Numbered from the stretch's first letter, positions 1-9,002 are shown. The stretch: DNA of 64,000 nucleotides from Bacillus chungangensis (GCF_030812995.1 NZ_JAUSTT010000001.1:308085-372084); one strand, 5' to 3'. Notes: generated by a model from the letters alone, not told the origin. Numbers and translations are program-made.

Positions 1-605
1 GTCATTTTTGCCTCTGGCAAGGATACTTTCTGATCAAGAATAGCAGCTACTTCATAAGCAGTGCCAATCATACTTAGACAGTCAGAACGATTTGGTGTTA
101 AATCAAATTCAAGCACTTCGTCGTCTAAATTTAATAATGAAAGCACATCTTCACCAATTTCAACATCTTCAGGAAATACAAAAATGCCATCAGCAAAATC
201 TTTAGGTACAAGCTTTGCTTCCACCCCAAGCTCCTGTAATGAACAGATCATGCCATAGGATTCTTCTCCACGGAGTTTGGCGCGTTTAATTTTAAAATTT
301 CCTGGAAGAACAGCTCCAACCTTTGCAACAGCAACTTTCTGTCCGGCTGCTACATTAGGAGCGCCACAAATAATTTGAACAGGCTCAGCTTCTCCAATAT
401 CAACAAGACATTTATTTAATGTATCTGCATTCGGATGTCGTTCACATGTTAAAACCTGACCAACGACAACTCCTTTTACACCTTTACTTATTTGTTTTAC
501 ACCATCTACTTCGATTCCACTTCTCGTTATTTTTTCAGCCAATGCTTCTGCACTAATCCCATTTAGGTCAACATATTCTTTTAGCCATTTATAAGAAACT
601 AACAT
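1..605 (-). CDS. pheT: Phenylalanyl-tRNA synthetase beta subunit, N-terminal part (runs off window start)
   Basis: This is the beta subunit of the alpha2-beta2 class II enzyme that charges tRNA-Phe. Only about the first 201 codons are inside the window. The reading frame starts [18 protein letters not shown] behind a good SD (GGAGGAAG) and stays open to base 3. Residues ~40-150 form the EMAP/OB-fold tRNA-binding domain, with the typical stretches [19 protein letters not shown] and [14 protein letters not shown] and then [15 protein letters not shown]. It starts 15 bp after the pheS stop, so the two are co-transcribed under the pheS T-box. The catalytic-like and B3/4 editing domains lie beyond the window. 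Confidence 0.95.
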   Translation of the reverse strand, partial: MLVSYKWLKEYVDLNGISAEALAEKITRSGIEVDGVKQISKGVKGVVVGQVLTCERHPNADTLNKCLVDIGEAEPVQIICGAPNVAAGQKVAVAKVGAVLPGNFKIKRAKLRGEESYGMICSLQELGVEAKLVPKDFADGIFVFPEDVEIGEDVLSLLNLDDEVLEFDLTPNRSDCLSMIGTAYEVAAILDQKVSLPEAKM

Positions 606-620
606 TTTCTTCCTCCTCTA

Positions 621-1658
621 TCATTCATGAAGTCCAAATTGCTTTAAGAACCGAACATCGTTTGTATAGAAATGACGAATATCATCCACTCCGTACTTCA
701 ACATTGCAATCCTTTCCGCTCCCATTCCAAAGGCAAATCCTGTATATTTTTCTGGATCAAACCCTGACATTTTTAGGACATTTGGATGTACCATTCCAGC
801 ACCTAAAATCTCTATCCAGCCCGTTTGTTTACAGACGTTGCATCCTTCACCTTCACAAATCATACAAGAGATATCCATTTCTACAGACGGTTCTGTAAAT
901 GGGAAAAAACTTGGGCGCAAACGAATTTCGCGATTCTCCCCAAACATTTTTTTAGCAAAAACCTCTAATGTTCCTTTTAAATCAGCCATTGTAATATTTT
1001 CTGCTACTGCAAGACCTTCAATTTGCATAAATTGATGAGAATGGGTCGCATCATCGTGATCACGGCGGTATACTTTGCCAGGGCATATAATCTTAACAGG
1101 CCCTTTGCCATTGTACTTTTCCATCGTTCGAACTTGTACTGGCGATGTTTGAGTGCGAAGCAGCATTTCTTCTGTGATATAGAAAGAGTCTTGCATATCA
1201 CGCGCAGGGTGGTCTTTCGGCAAATTTAATGCTTCAAAATTATAGTAATCTTGTTCTACTTCTGGACCTTCTGCTACGGTATATCCCATCCCAATAAAAA
1301 GATCTTCTATTTCTTCGACCGTTTTCGTTAATGGATGATGATTGCCGACTCTAATTGGTCTGCCTGGAAGTGTAACATCAATCGTTTCCGCTGCTAATTG
1401 CTTTGCTACTGCAGCTTCTTCAAGCACTTTTTGTTTCTCAGCAAGCTTCTCCGTAATAGCACTTCTTACATCATTGCCAAGCGCCCCCATTTTAGGTCGC
1501 TCTTCTGCAGAAAGTTTGCCCATTCCACGCAGTACTTCAGTTATTGGTCCTTTTTTACCAAGATACGCAATCCTGATTTCATTTAATACTTTTAAATCAG
1601 CTGCTTTTTCAATTTTTTCTAGTGCCTCAATTTGTAGTTGTTTCAATTGTGATTCCAC
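621..1658 (-). CDS. pheS: Phenylalanyl-tRNA synthetase alpha subunit
   Basis: The catalytic alpha subunit, 345 aa, about the usual Bacillus length. Residues 1-90 are the basic, helical N-terminal coiled-coil arm that contacts tRNA. The rest is the class II aminoacyl-tRNA synthetase core. Motif 2 is visible as [25 protein letters not shown] sequence near residues 195-215, and motif 3 as [17 protein letters not shown] near 308-324. A short Cys-rich insert ([12 protein letters not shown]) lies at about 267-278. The ATG is preceded by AGGAGG at the proper distance. It is the first gene of the pheST operon and sits below a Phe-specific T-box. Confidence 0.98.
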   Translation of the reverse strand: MESQLKQLQIEALEKIEKAADLKVLNEIRIAYLGKKGPITEVLRGMGKLSAEERPKMGALGNDVRSAITEKLAEKQKVLEEAAVAKQLAAETIDVTLPGRPIRVGNHHPLTKTVEEIEDLFIGMGYTVAEGPEVEQDYYNFEALNLPKDHPARDMQDSFYITEEMLLRTQTSPVQVRTMEKYNGKGPVKIICPGKVYRRDHDDATHSHQFMQIEGLAVAENITMADLKGTLEVFAKKMFGENREIRLRPSFFPFTEPSVEMDISCMICEGEGCNVCKQTGWIEILGAGMVHPNVLKMSGFDPEKYTGFAFGMGAERIAMLKYGVDDIRHFYTNDVRFLKQFGLHE

Positions 1659-1793
1659 ATTATTTCCTCCTCACATTGTGTTTATATTTTCATCGTCAGC
1701 TTTGATGGCAGAATGTTTGAAAAAGATTCATCCCCCCCTTAATTTTGAGACTTCCATTGGAGCGGTAAGGGGACGTCCTGTTTTTAACAAATT

Positions 1794-2046
1794 AAAAAAC
1801 CTCGTTCCAGAAAGGGACGAGGTTTGATCGCGGTACCACCCTAATAAACAGATTATTTATCTGTTCACTTCATTATGATAACGGCTCTTACACCGGGGCA
1901 TCTTTACGTTTTTTGTTGCGAAAAACGGTCCTGATGTCAACTCTGGAGGTGAACTTCATTTACATACAGCGATAAAAATGCTTGCAGTCAACGGCATCTT
2001 CTCCCTGAAAAGTGTATGTAAACTACTTTTCTCCGTCATTGTATTT
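1794..2046 (-). promoter_or_regulatory. T-box riboswitch (Phe, UUC specifier) upstream of pheST
   Basis: On the minus strand the conserved T-box core AGGGTGGTACCGCG (1830-1841 and flanks) is followed by a rho-independent terminator (about 1794-1825: CCTCGTCCC, loop, GGAACGAGG, U-run). Upstream, Stem I is closed by a perfect 10-bp helix, TTTACATACA with TGTATGTAAA. Its 3' side is followed by GAAGTTCACC, placing a UUC codon (plus-strand gaa at 1951-1953) in the specifier loop. This matches the Phe enzyme downstream. Uncharged tRNA-Phe is expected to stabilise the antiterminator and allow pheST transcription. Confidence 0.95.
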
Positions 2047-2165
2047 ATCTCGATATACTCCCGCCTTTACAGGCGGCCTTTGAATCATGTGGAGTAGAGC
2101 CAACTCATTCACTCTTTTGATGAAAGATCGATTCAAAAGTCCTTTTGAATATTTGAATAATCTTT

Positions 2166-2194
2166 ATTATAGTACTTTGTAAACAATAATTCAA
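2166..2194 (-). promoter_or_regulatory. Sigma-A promoter of pheST
   Basis: On the minus strand, TTGAAT, a 17-nt spacer and TATAAT lie about 120 nt before T-box Stem I. The leader between promoter and Stem I contains two compact hairpins: ATTCAAAAG/CTTTTGAAT at about 2131-2151 and CCGCC/GGCGG at about 2060-2076. Confidence 0.7.
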
Positions 2195-2299
2195 ATTTCT
2201 TTTTAATTGCCTTATTACACCACCTGGCGACTTGTCGCCAATACGTTAAAAACTTGAGGAACAGTTCGTTATAACTATGGAGTCTTCGCATATTTACGA

Positions 2300-3061
2300 T
2301 CAATTAGCATCTTTCAAATGGTAAAGTAAAATACCTGTTGCTACAGCAACATTTAAAGATTCACTCTTTCCATAAAGAGGTATATAAAGATTACTGGTGG
2401 TAAGACTCAAGTGTGTTTTTGCAACACCATTGCCTTCATTTCCAACGAGTAAAGCAAAAGAGGTGGAAGACTGAACAGTTTTATATGAGACTCCCCCTTC
2501 TAGTGCAGTGCCATAGACAGGTATTTGTTGATTTTGAAGTTTTTGTATCCATTCTGGCAATTGTCCTGTCAAGATAGGAAGATGAAAGTGACTTCCTTGT
2601 GCAGCGCGAATAACTTTTGAATTATACACATCTACTGTCCCCTCTCCAAGAATAACAGCATCTATTCCAGCCGCATCTGCCGTTCTAATCATTGTTCCCA
2701 AATTTCCTGGATCCTGGATAGCATCTAATAATAGAAATGTGCTTCCCTTTAGTGTAGAGACATTAAACTTTGGTATACGACAAATAGCAAATACACCTTG
2801 AGACGTTTCTGTAGATGACAAATGAGCGCTTACCTCTGCAGTAATTGTCGTTGTTGGAAAAGCCTGTAAATCCCAATGTAATGGGATATCCACATTTTCA
2901 TCAATCATTAATGAAACGATCTCTTGGCGACTTTGTAGTGCTTCTTCTACGAGATGAAAACCTTCTATGATGTAAGTGCCTGTCCGATCACGGCCTTTTT
3001 TTGTTAATAATTTTCTCCATTCTTTTACTTGTTGATTTTTTACTGATTGAATATAAGTCAA
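2300..3061 (-). CDS. ysgA: TrmH/SpoU-family (SPOUT) RNA 2'-O-methyltransferase YsgA
   Basis: A SAM-dependent RNA ribose methyltransferase of the TrmH/SpoU family, probably acting on 23S rRNA. It begins SVKNQQVKEWRKL and has an N-terminal substrate-binding domain (~1-100) with EGFHLVEEAL. The C-terminal knot domain carries motif 1 DAIQDPGNLGTMIRTADAAG, motif 2 LLVGNEGNGV and motif 3 LYIPLYGKSESLNVAVATG. I place the start at the TTG at 3061. An ATG exists 15 nt upstream (3076), but it lies inside ATGGAGGAA, which is itself a perfect SD for this TTG, and the ATG has no SD of its own. The TTG start gives 253 aa, close to B. subtilis YsgA. The exact target base cannot be read from sequence. Confidence 0.9.
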   Translation of the reverse strand: MTYIQSVKNQQVKEWRKLLTKKGRDRTGTYIIEGFHLVEEALQSRQEIVSLMIDENVDIPLHWDLQAFPTTTITAEVSAHLSSTETSQGVFAICRIPKFNVSTLKGSTFLLLDAIQDPGNLGTMIRTADAAGIDAVILGEGTVDVYNSKVIRAAQGSHFHLPILTGQLPEWIQKLQNQQIPVYGTALEGGVSYKTVQSSTSFALLVGNEGNGVAKTHLSLTTSNLYIPLYGKSESLNVAVATGILLYHLKDAN

Positions 3062-3080
3062 ATCAAATTCCTCCATAAAG

Positions 3081-3317
3081 AATAAAGTGAAACTTCCATC
3101 AGTGGGGTTTCCTACAAAGGATCTAAAAGCTAAAACGCGACGTCCTCGAAAAAGAAGTTCACTTTTTCTTCGTGCGATGTTGATTCAAGAAGCTTTCCTT
3201 TTCCTGTAAGCCCGAACCAATCGGACATTTAACTTTCAGTTATCCCTCACCTAGCGCTTCTGATTCCTCTTCTCCCTAAGGTGGGAGTCTTGACTCGCCA
3301 GTTAGATGTGGGATAAA
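3081..3317 (+). repeat. Dispersed mosaic repeat, long copy A
   Basis: Full-length member of a repeat family in this window. It starts AATAAAGTGAAACTTCCATC and ends GCCAGTTAGATGTGGGATAAA-like. Inside are the shared blocks ACAAAGGATCT, AAGCTAAAA-CGCGACGTCC, CCCGAACCAATCGGACATTT and CAGTTATCCC-CACCTA, in the same order as in the copy at 51906-52124 (reverse orientation). No ORF. It fills most of the gap between ysgA and sspI. Confidence 0.85.
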
Positions 3318-3539
3318 CTTCCTCATTTCTCACCGATGGTAAAGTTAGTATGGAACGGATTTCTTATATACCATACCATAATGAAACATATATCGTATAG
3401 AATACAAATACAAAGGAGATTGCTGACTTTGAATCTGAGCTTTGAAAAAGGATGGATACATAAATCTCTATTTGTTAAGACATGCTAAAACTATGTGTTC
3501 AATATGTTCATCAATATTTTATAGAAGGGAGCAGATTCA

Positions 3540-3755
3540 ATGAACTTAAATCTCCGTAATGCGATTATTCACAATGTATCAGGGAATAATCAACAACAAT
3601 TAGAGGATACAATCGTTGATGCAATTCACAGAGGAGAAGAAAAAATGCTGCCAGGCCTAGGCGTCCTCTTTGAAGTGATTTGGCAGCATGCAGATGAACA
3701 AGAAAAGCAAATGATGCTTCAAACACTAGAAGACGGGTTGAATAAAACACAATAA
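3540..3755 (+). CDS. sspI: Small acid-soluble spore protein I
   Basis: A 71-aa minor SASP of the SspI family, recognised from [20 protein letters not shown] at the N-terminus and the [17 protein letters not shown] core. In B. subtilis these proteins are made in the forespore and degraded on germination. SD AGAAGGGAGC lies just upstream of the ATG. It is transcribed opposite to its neighbours, and its position next to ysgA/pheS is the B. subtilis one. A GC-rich inverted repeat about 30-60 bp after the stop (GGGGGCA/TGCCCC, 3790-3818) lacks a clear T-run. A sigma-G promoter could not be assigned with confidence. Confidence 0.95.
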   Translation: MNLNLRNAIIHNVSGNNQQQLEDTIVDAIHRGEEKMLPGLGVLFEVIWQHADEQEKQMMLQTLEDGLNKTQ

Positions 3756-4034
3756 AGTTCATTATTCCCCTATTTTTTTGTAGAAAGTGAGGGGGCACCC
3801 ACTTTAGTGACTGCCCCTTCGTATAAACCTCATATATCCAGTTAATATATACTTTTTTCCAAGCTCCATATACTAATTAGGAATAAAAATTAGAACTGTC
3901 CAATTCATTTTGGGATTATCGAGTCAATTAACTTTAAAAATATGTAAATACTGTTTATTTAGTAAAATTTTTTACTATAATTATATATTGTAAGTAATAT
4001 AAAATAATTTACAACAGCTAACAGTGAAAAAGAA

Positions 4035-4060
4035 AATCCAGTTCAGCAGCGAACTGGATT
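4035..4060 (-). terminator. Terminator after ysdC
   Basis: Inverted repeat AATCCAGTTC, 6-nt loop, GAACTGGATT. On the minus strand it is followed by TTCTTTTTC, at the right place to end ysdC transcription. The rest of the 370-bp gap between sspI and ysdC (3756-4125) is AT-rich with no gene visible. Confidence 0.75.
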
Positions 4061-4125
4061 AAAATAATGTCCTTTCTTATCCTCATCTGAAGAAAAACTG
4101 CTGTTTAATCTGCCAGTTTCCCTTA

Positions 4126-5211
4126 CTAATCAAAAATAATCTTGTCTACTGCAGCTTTGTCCAACCGTTTTATCACCTCGATTAAGAGCTTAACCGTATG
4201 CTCATAATCATCTCGATGCAAAATGGCTGCATGCGTATGAATATATCTAGTTGCAAGCCCAATTGCTAAAGCTGGAACGCCGTTGGCAGTTAAATGAATC
4301 GCTCCTGCATCAGTTCCGCCGCCAGGGATTGCTTCATACTGATAAGGGATCTTTAACTCGTCCGCAATATTGATAACGAAATCACGCAAGCCTTTATGGG
4401 AAACCATTGAAGCATCATAAATAATGATTTGCGGCCCTGCCCCCATTTTACCCATCGCTTCTTTTTCTGTTACGCCAGGCGTATCGCCTGCTATTCCGAC
4501 ATCAACAGCAAATCCTATATCTGGGTTTACTTTAACTGCCGCTGTTTTCGCCCCGCGAAGACCGATCTCCTCTTGGACAGTACCGACTCCATACACGATA
4601 TTCGGATGCTTGCTCCCTTTTAAGCCTTTTAAAACGTCAATGGCAATTGCGCATCCTATGCGATTATCCCAAGCTTTTGCCATAAGCATTTTTTCATTGT
4701 TCATCACGGTAAATTCAAAGTACGGTACAATCATGTCGCCTGGACGCACTCCCCACGCTGTTGCTTCTTCATCGTTACTGGCACCGATGTCAATGAACAT
4801 ATCCTTTATTTCGACTGGTTTCTTACGTGCCTCTGGGGATAAAATATGCGGCGGTTTAGAACCGATAACACCAGTAATGTCTCCTTTTGCCGTTACAATC
4901 GTCACACGCTGGGCTAACATTACTTGAGACCACCAGCCGCCAACTGTTTGAAAACGCAGAAAGCCTTTTTCATCGATTTGAGTAACCATGAAGCCGACCT
5001 CATCTAAATGACCAGCAACCATTACCTTTGGGCCATTCGGATCACCAACTTTTTTTGCAATTAAACTTCCTAACCCATCTGTTTCCATTTCATCTGCAAA
5101 TGGTTCTATGTATTTTTTCATTACTGCACGAGGTTCCTTTTCATTCCCAGGAATTCCTCTTGCACCTGTTAGGTCTTTCAACATCACTAATGTTTCGTCA
5201 AGCTTCTTCAT
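4126..5211 (-). CDS. ysdC: M42-family metallopeptidase (glutamyl aminopeptidase/endoglucanase-like) YsdC
   Basis: A co-catalytic metal aminopeptidase of family M42 (FrvX/PepA-type), probably a cytosolic TET-like complex trimming peptides. Visible metal and catalytic stretches, in order, are AGHLDEVGF (metal His and Asp), KAWDNRIG (bridging Asp), QEEIGLRGA (catalytic base Glu plus metal Glu), DVGIAGD, and [10 protein letters not shown] (C-terminal metal His). Start chosen at the ATG at 5211 because GGGAGG lies 8 nt upstream. This gives 361 aa, the length of B. subtilis YsdC; the longer form from 5244 has no SD. Substrate preference is unknown. Confidence 0.92.
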   Translation of the reverse strand: MKKLDETLVMLKDLTGARGIPGNEKEPRAVMKKYIEPFADEMETDGLGSLIAKKVGDPNGPKVMVAGHLDEVGFMVTQIDEKGFLRFQTVGGWWSQVMLAQRVTIVTAKGDITGVIGSKPPHILSPEARKKPVEIKDMFIDIGASNDEEATAWGVRPGDMIVPYFEFTVMNNEKMLMAKAWDNRIGCAIAIDVLKGLKGSKHPNIVYGVGTVQEEIGLRGAKTAAVKVNPDIGFAVDVGIAGDTPGVTEKEAMGKMGAGPQIIIYDASMVSHKGLRDFVINIADELKIPYQYEAIPGGGTDAGAIHLTANGVPALAIGLATRYIHTHAAILHRDDYEHTVKLLIEVIKRLDKAAVDKIIFD

Positions 5212-5295
5212 CTGTACAACCTCCCATGATAGTGTTAACCTCATTCTAATCGTAAACAGGCAACACTATTTACAGTCTCTCACTGACCCTAATGA

Positions 5296-5790
5296 TTAAT
5301 AGCCAGTCTGTTGTCTTTCATAGTTTACTTCATTTTTTTCTTTATATGCTTTTTGAACTTCTTCTAATGAAAAACCTAAGCTCCTCCCTAAAAGGAAATA
5401 TTGTTGAAAAAGTGTTTCGTAGTCATCAAATGACATCGACTCAGAAAATCTCTGTATACAAGCGTATGTTTCTAAAAACAAATATGTAAGATCTGCTTGT
5501 TTTTGCTCTTCTGTCTGTATACTTAATATTTTTTTATCATAACCTAAAGCAAGTCCTAATGATAAAATAAAATGAACTCCGTCTACGAACTCTTCTAAAA
5601 TAATTGCTTTAGACGCAGGCGACTTTTTACTCCAAAATTTGAAGCATCTTGTTTCATTTGCTAATTCGCTCAACTCAACTAGCAATGCCAATGTCCTTTG
5701 TTTTAACAGGGATTTATTTTCCAGCCCATGTTGTGATTCAATATAATGATCTAGTTGTCTTTGCATATCAAACCATTCTAATAATTCCAT
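5296..5790 (-). CDS. Dimeric dUTPase (dUTPase_2/MazG-like all-alpha NTP pyrophosphatase)
   Basis: 164 aa resembling the all-alpha dimeric dUTP diphosphatases (dUTPase_2). It carries the metal-binding helix ELSELANETRCFKFW (ExxE), followed about 20 residues later by ILEEFVDGVHFILSLG (the second ExxD/E-xx-D helix). The expected reaction is dUTP to dUMP plus PPi, which keeps uracil out of DNA and feeds thymidylate synthesis. SD AAGGCGG lies upstream of the ATG. It is on the minus strand just upstream of ysdC (85 bp before the YsdC start), so co-transcription is possible. A related nucleotide pyrophosphatase specificity cannot be excluded. Confidence 0.82.
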   Translation of the reverse strand: MELLEWFDMQRQLDHYIESQHGLENKSLLKQRTLALLVELSELANETRCFKFWSKKSPASKAIILEEFVDGVHFILSLGLALGYDKKILSIQTEEQKQADLTYLFLETYACIQRFSESMSFDDYETLFQQYFLLGRSLGFSLEEVQKAYKEKNEVNYERQQTGY

Positions 5791-6096
5791 TATGATACCG
5801 CCTTTTTTATTTTTTGATAGTTAAAATTCTGGAACCTGTCTAAACGACATTCTCTTTACACAAACACCAAAATTTGATTCTATCAACCATCACCCTGTTG
5901 ATCTCGTCCTAATAGGATATTGCAAACGAAAGAGTTGCTTGAAAAATGAAAGGTGATCCTGCTTTGCTTTTTTATAACCAAATCTGTTAATCACTTCGAA
6001 AATTGGGCCGATTTAGTTATAATAAGTTCACAACGTTAGCGTCATACAATAATCGTATATTTGTCCTCCTTTTTTTTTAAAAAAAATGTTTAAAAA
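5791..6096. other. Intergenic region between divergent dUTPase gene and ysdB, no gene seen
   Basis: About 300 bp, AT-rich, with no reading frame having an SD. It contains the 5' region of the minus-strand dUTPase gene and, at its right end, the sigma-W-type promoter described separately. A T/A tract lies at 6070-6086 just upstream of that promoter and could act as an UP-element. Confidence 0.5.
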
Positions 6097-6123
6097 TGAA
6101 ACCCTTCCCACAGCTTAATCGTA
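6097..6123 (+). promoter_or_regulatory. Sigma-W-type promoter of ysdB
   Basis: TGAAAC (6097-6102), a 17-nt spacer, then CGTA (6120-6123), about 35 bp before the ysdB start. This is the extracytoplasmic-function sigma-W consensus, and ysdB is a known sigma-W regulon member in B. subtilis. Confidence 0.8.
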
Positions 6124-6157
6124 GAGATATAAGAATATGGAACGGAGGCTGTTAAAA

Positions 6158-6553
6158 ATGATTGTTTTATTATCACGTTTAGCAATCCTAACTCTTATTA
6201 TTTACATCATTTATCGAATCGTCAAATATATTATTGATCCGAAGCGAAAATTAGAGCACGCTCATGAACAAAAACAATTTTATTTTTACGATCATCCTGA
6301 CAACGTTAGAAAAAATTTCCTCGTTACGTATCAAGGTGTATTATTTGAAGGAGAGAAATATTTAGGAACAACAGATAACGCTTTTGATGTTGTTTCTATA
6401 TTTGTTTTCCCACGTAATGCTAATTCGCTGCAAGGGCTGTCTTACGATGATTTCATGCATTTGGAAAAAGAAATGAACCTCCGTTATCCAAACGCAAAAA
6501 TTGATTGGAAAAGTCCAATTAAAGAATTTTTAACGAAAAAACGCCATGATTGA
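6158..6553 (+). CDS. ysdB: YsdB, sigma-W-controlled membrane-anchored protein
   Basis: 131 aa of unknown biochemical function. One N-terminal hydrophobic segment (about residues 2-22, IVLLSRLAILTLIIYIIYRI) is followed by a basic KRK turn and a soluble domain of about 105 residues, presumably cytoplasmic. The start is set at the ATG at 6158, which has GGAGG 9 nt upstream; the ATG at 6137 has no SD. The length matches B. subtilis YsdB. The sigma-W-like promoter upstream suggests a role in the cell-envelope stress response. An inverted repeat after the gene may be its terminator. Confidence 0.88.
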   Translation: MIVLLSRLAILTLIIYIIYRIVKYIIDPKRKLEHAHEQKQFYFYDHPDNVRKNFLVTYQGVLFEGEKYLGTTDNAFDVVSIFVFPRNANSLQGLSYDDFMHLEKEMNLRYPNAKIDWKSPIKEFLTKKRHD

Positions 6554-6599
6554 GTACGGCTGCTGCAGCCTTATAACAGAAAGAACTTTTTAAAAAACT

Positions 6600-6667
6600 C
6601 GGCACAGCTGTGTAGTGTTTATGGTTCATATCCTTCTTCAAAGGAAAACTGTGCCGATATTTTTTGA
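6600..6667 (+). terminator. Probable terminator after ysdB
   Basis: CGGCACAG (6600-6607) pairs with CTGTGCCG (6649-6656) across a long 41-nt loop and is followed by ATATTTTTTT. The long loop lowers confidence. The remaining sequence to 6858 shows no gene. Confidence 0.5.
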
Positions 6668-6858
6668 CCCGTTGTCAGCTGAGCATGATGATAGATAAAA
6701 GCAGTAGAGTAGGGAAGGAAGAAAGAAACAAATAAAGGGATTACCACTAAGATTTACGATCGTTTTCACTTTTCTTGTCCATCATCATTTTCTATCCTTC
6801 TAGTTGCTGCATGAACAAAGAAGGTGCTGGGAATGTGAAAATGTCTGTTCCGTTGAAG

Positions 6859-7143
6859 TCATCCTAAAAGCAGCATTATAAGGCTATATCCAATCAGCTC
6901 TATTGCTGCTAGAATTGGAAGCCCCCATTTAAAAGCAGCGTGCTTGGTCTTATGGCGATACATCTTCATACCAACTGTCATACCAAGAGCGCCCCCAGCA
7001 AATGCAGCTTTCCATAATGTCGCTTCTCGTGTTCTTCTTTTTCTATATACTGCTAAATATTTATCACGCTTCATCATCTGAATGGCAATTACATTAATAG
7101 ACATTCCATAAATCGTTAATAACCCTTTTACAATCTCCATCAT
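6859..7143 (-). CDS. ysdA: DUF1294 small membrane protein YsdA
   Basis: 94 aa with hydrophobic segments at the N-terminus (~5-24), centre (~45-58, FAGGALGMTVGM) and C-terminus (~72-93). The basic motif RRTREATLWKAAFAGGALG and HKTKHAAFKWGLPIL are typical of the DUF1294 family. Function unknown; expected in the cytoplasmic membrane. SD GAGGAT lies 6 nt before the ATG. It sits just downstream of rplT on the same strand, as in B. subtilis, but an intrinsic terminator separates them. Confidence 0.88.
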   Translation of the reverse strand: MMEIVKGLLTIYGMSINVIAIQMMKRDKYLAVYRKRRTREATLWKAAFAGGALGMTVGMKMYRHKTKHAAFKWGLPILAAIELIGYSLIMLLLG

Positions 7144-7390
7144 GTTTTATCCTCAAATCGTATTTTCTTCCTTATTGAAAGTACATTTATTCCTTTTATT
7201 CTTCGTATTGTGTTACCGCCATTAAGAGTAAACAAGAATTTGCAATGCAGAAGTCTAGAAAATTTCCTTTTCCTGAGCTTCCACGATTCATCGGACATGT
7301 ACTAATTTTAAATGAAGTTTTGATGAGTCAGGAGTGCAAGAAAGGTTCTGCCTACTTCCAGCTTCTCACGTCTAAATGAATAAAATATCG

Positions 7391-7430
7391 ATAAAAAAAG
7401 CCATTCCCAGCAAAATGTGAATGACTTTTT
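7391..7430 (-). terminator. Terminator of the infC-rpmI-rplT operon
   Basis: On the minus strand AGTCATTC, loop, GAATGGCT, then TTTTTTTATC, starting about 13 nt after the rplT stop. Confidence 0.85.
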
Positions 7431-7442
7431 CGATATAATTGT

Positions 7443-7799
7443 TTATTTTAATTGTGCTTTTGCTTTGTTTGCTAGTTCTGCAAAACCATTTAAATCATGA
7501 ACAGCTAGATCAGCAAGCATTTTTCGGTTCACTTCGATGCCTGCAAGCTTGAGGCCATGCATCAAGCGGCTGTAAGAAAGATCGTTCATACGTGCTGCCG
7601 CATTAATACGTGTAATCCAAAGTTTACGGAAATCACGTTTTTTCTGACGACGGTCACGATATGCGTACATATAAGATTTCATTACTTGTTGATTGGCAAC
7701 TTTAAATAATCTATGTTTAGATCCATAATAACCTTTTGCTAATTTTAGAACTTTTTTACGACGTCTGCGGGTCACTGCCCCACCTTTTACACGTGGCAT
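7443..7799 (-). CDS. rplT: 50S ribosomal protein L20
   Basis: 118 aa, standard length. The sequence starts [20 protein letters not shown] with the highly basic N-terminal extension, and has the globular C-terminal half [19 protein letters not shown]. It binds 23S rRNA early in 50S assembly. In B. subtilis free L20 binds the infC leader and causes premature termination, so it represses its own operon; the leader structure needed for that is present upstream (8851-8965). SD AGGAGGG. Last gene of the operon. Confidence 0.98.
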   Translation of the reverse strand: MPRVKGGAVTRRRRKKVLKLAKGYYGSKHRLFKVANQQVMKSYMYAYRDRRQKKRDFRKLWITRINAAARMNDLSYSRLMHGLKLAGIEVNRKMLADLAVHDLNGFAELANKAKAQLK

Positions 7800-7828
7800 A
7801 ATATTTCCCTCCTAATTGATCATCACAA

Positions 7829-8050
<222 letters not shown>

Positions 8051-8566
8051 TTACTTTTCATTAATGGGTGCTAAAATTAAGAACATGCTGCGTCCGTCCA
8101 TCTTTGGCCTTGATTCGATGGTGCTGACATCTTTACATTCTTCAGCGAAACGATTTAGTACACGCTGGCCAATTTCTTTATGTGTAATGGCACGGCCTTT
8201 AAATCGAATAGAAGCTTTTACTTTATCGCCTTTTTCAAGGAATTTACGTCCATTGCGAAGCTTCGTATTGAAGTCATGTTCATCGATTGTTGGACTTAAG
8301 CGCACTTCTTTTACATTGATAACTTTTTGTTTCTTTCTTGTTTCTTTATCTTTCTTTTGTTGTTCAAAACGATATTTACCATAATCCATAATTCGAGCTA
8401 CTGGGGGTTTTGCGTTTGGAGCAACAAGTACAACATCAAGATTAACTCGCGAAGCTATGTCGATTGCTTCATTTCGTGTTTTAACTCCAAGCTGCTCGCC
8501 GTTTTGGTCGATAAGACGAACTTCACGAGCACGAATTCCATCGTTTACCAACATGTCTTTGCTAAT
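8051..8566 (-). CDS. infC: Translation initiation factor IF-3 (AUU start)
   Basis: IF-3 keeps 30S subunits free and checks the start codon and initiator tRNA. Domains: N-terminal IF3_N (~1-75) with [21 protein letters not shown], a Lys-rich linker, and C-terminal IF3_C (~85-171) with [18 protein letters not shown] and [13 protein letters not shown] set the start at the ATT at 8566, read as [13 protein letters not shown], because GGAGGTGG lies 6 nt upstream. The ATG further upstream at 8596 has no SD and adds residues foreign to the family. An AUU start is the conserved device by which IF-3 discriminates against its own mRNA. 171 aa, normal length. Confidence 0.95.
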   Translation of the reverse strand: MSKDMLVNDGIRAREVRLIDQNGEQLGVKTRNEAIDIASRVNLDVVLVAPNAKPPVARIMDYGKYRFEQQKKDKETRKKQKVINVKEVRLSPTIDEHDFNTKLRNGRKFLEKGDKVKASIRFKGRAITHKEIGQRVLNRFAEECKDVSTIESRPKMDGRSMFLILAPINEK

Positions 8567-8850
8567 GGTTAGCCACCTCCAAGAATTTTTAAACACATCA
8601 GTAGTAAATCTGTCAGTAATCTTTCGGATTTTAGACTTCCGCTTCCAAAGCTAAGCTCTTTCAATCAGTTGAATAGAATCTCCATCTAAATTCCCCTTGA
8701 GTTCACTGATACTACTATCTTCTTAAGCGTACTATTGTACACTGTTAGAATACAAGGTTTGGGTCATCATTTGATCCTCATAGCAAAGGAGCAAAACACT
8801 GTACAGAGATTTTCATTCTCTCATCACTTTTTATAAAAATTTAAACAGAA

Positions 8851-8965
8851 AAAAAGCACCGGTTGAAGAACCCGCACTACATTCACAATCATTAATCATA
8901 GAATGGCATTCATCATGGCCTGTAAACAGCAAATGTGCGTCAAGCAGGCGAGAAGCGGGTGCTTC
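8851..8965 (-). promoter_or_regulatory. L20 leader (ribosomal protein autoregulatory attenuator)
   Basis: The minus-strand transcript contains GAAGCACCCGC, which can pair with the later GCGGGTTCTTC (antiterminator). The later segment alternatively folds as GGTTCTTCAACC within a terminator that ends GGTGCTTTTTTT. This alternative fold, about 30-145 nt after the promoter and upstream of infC, is that of the Bacillus L20 leader, where L20 binding promotes termination. About 285 nt of further leader (8567-8850) follow before infC, with no ORF seen. Confidence 0.88.
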
Positions 8966-9002
8966 TTCTTTCCCAAAAAGTTGTATTCAGTTGACCTTAG
9001 AT

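Noticed and set aside
1342..1827. 161-codon plus-strand open frame opposite pheS and its T-box
   Set aside because: It is the antisense shadow of a highly conserved gene, has no SD, and runs into the T-box terminator.
3783..3818. Terminator after sspI
   Set aside because: The GGGGGCA/TGCCCC inverted repeat has an awkward bulge and no T-run, so it was only mentioned, not called.
4424..4927. 167-codon plus-strand open frame opposite ysdC
   Set aside because: Low-complexity Pro/Ser/Thr-rich translation typical of an antisense frame. The minus strand carries all M42 motifs.
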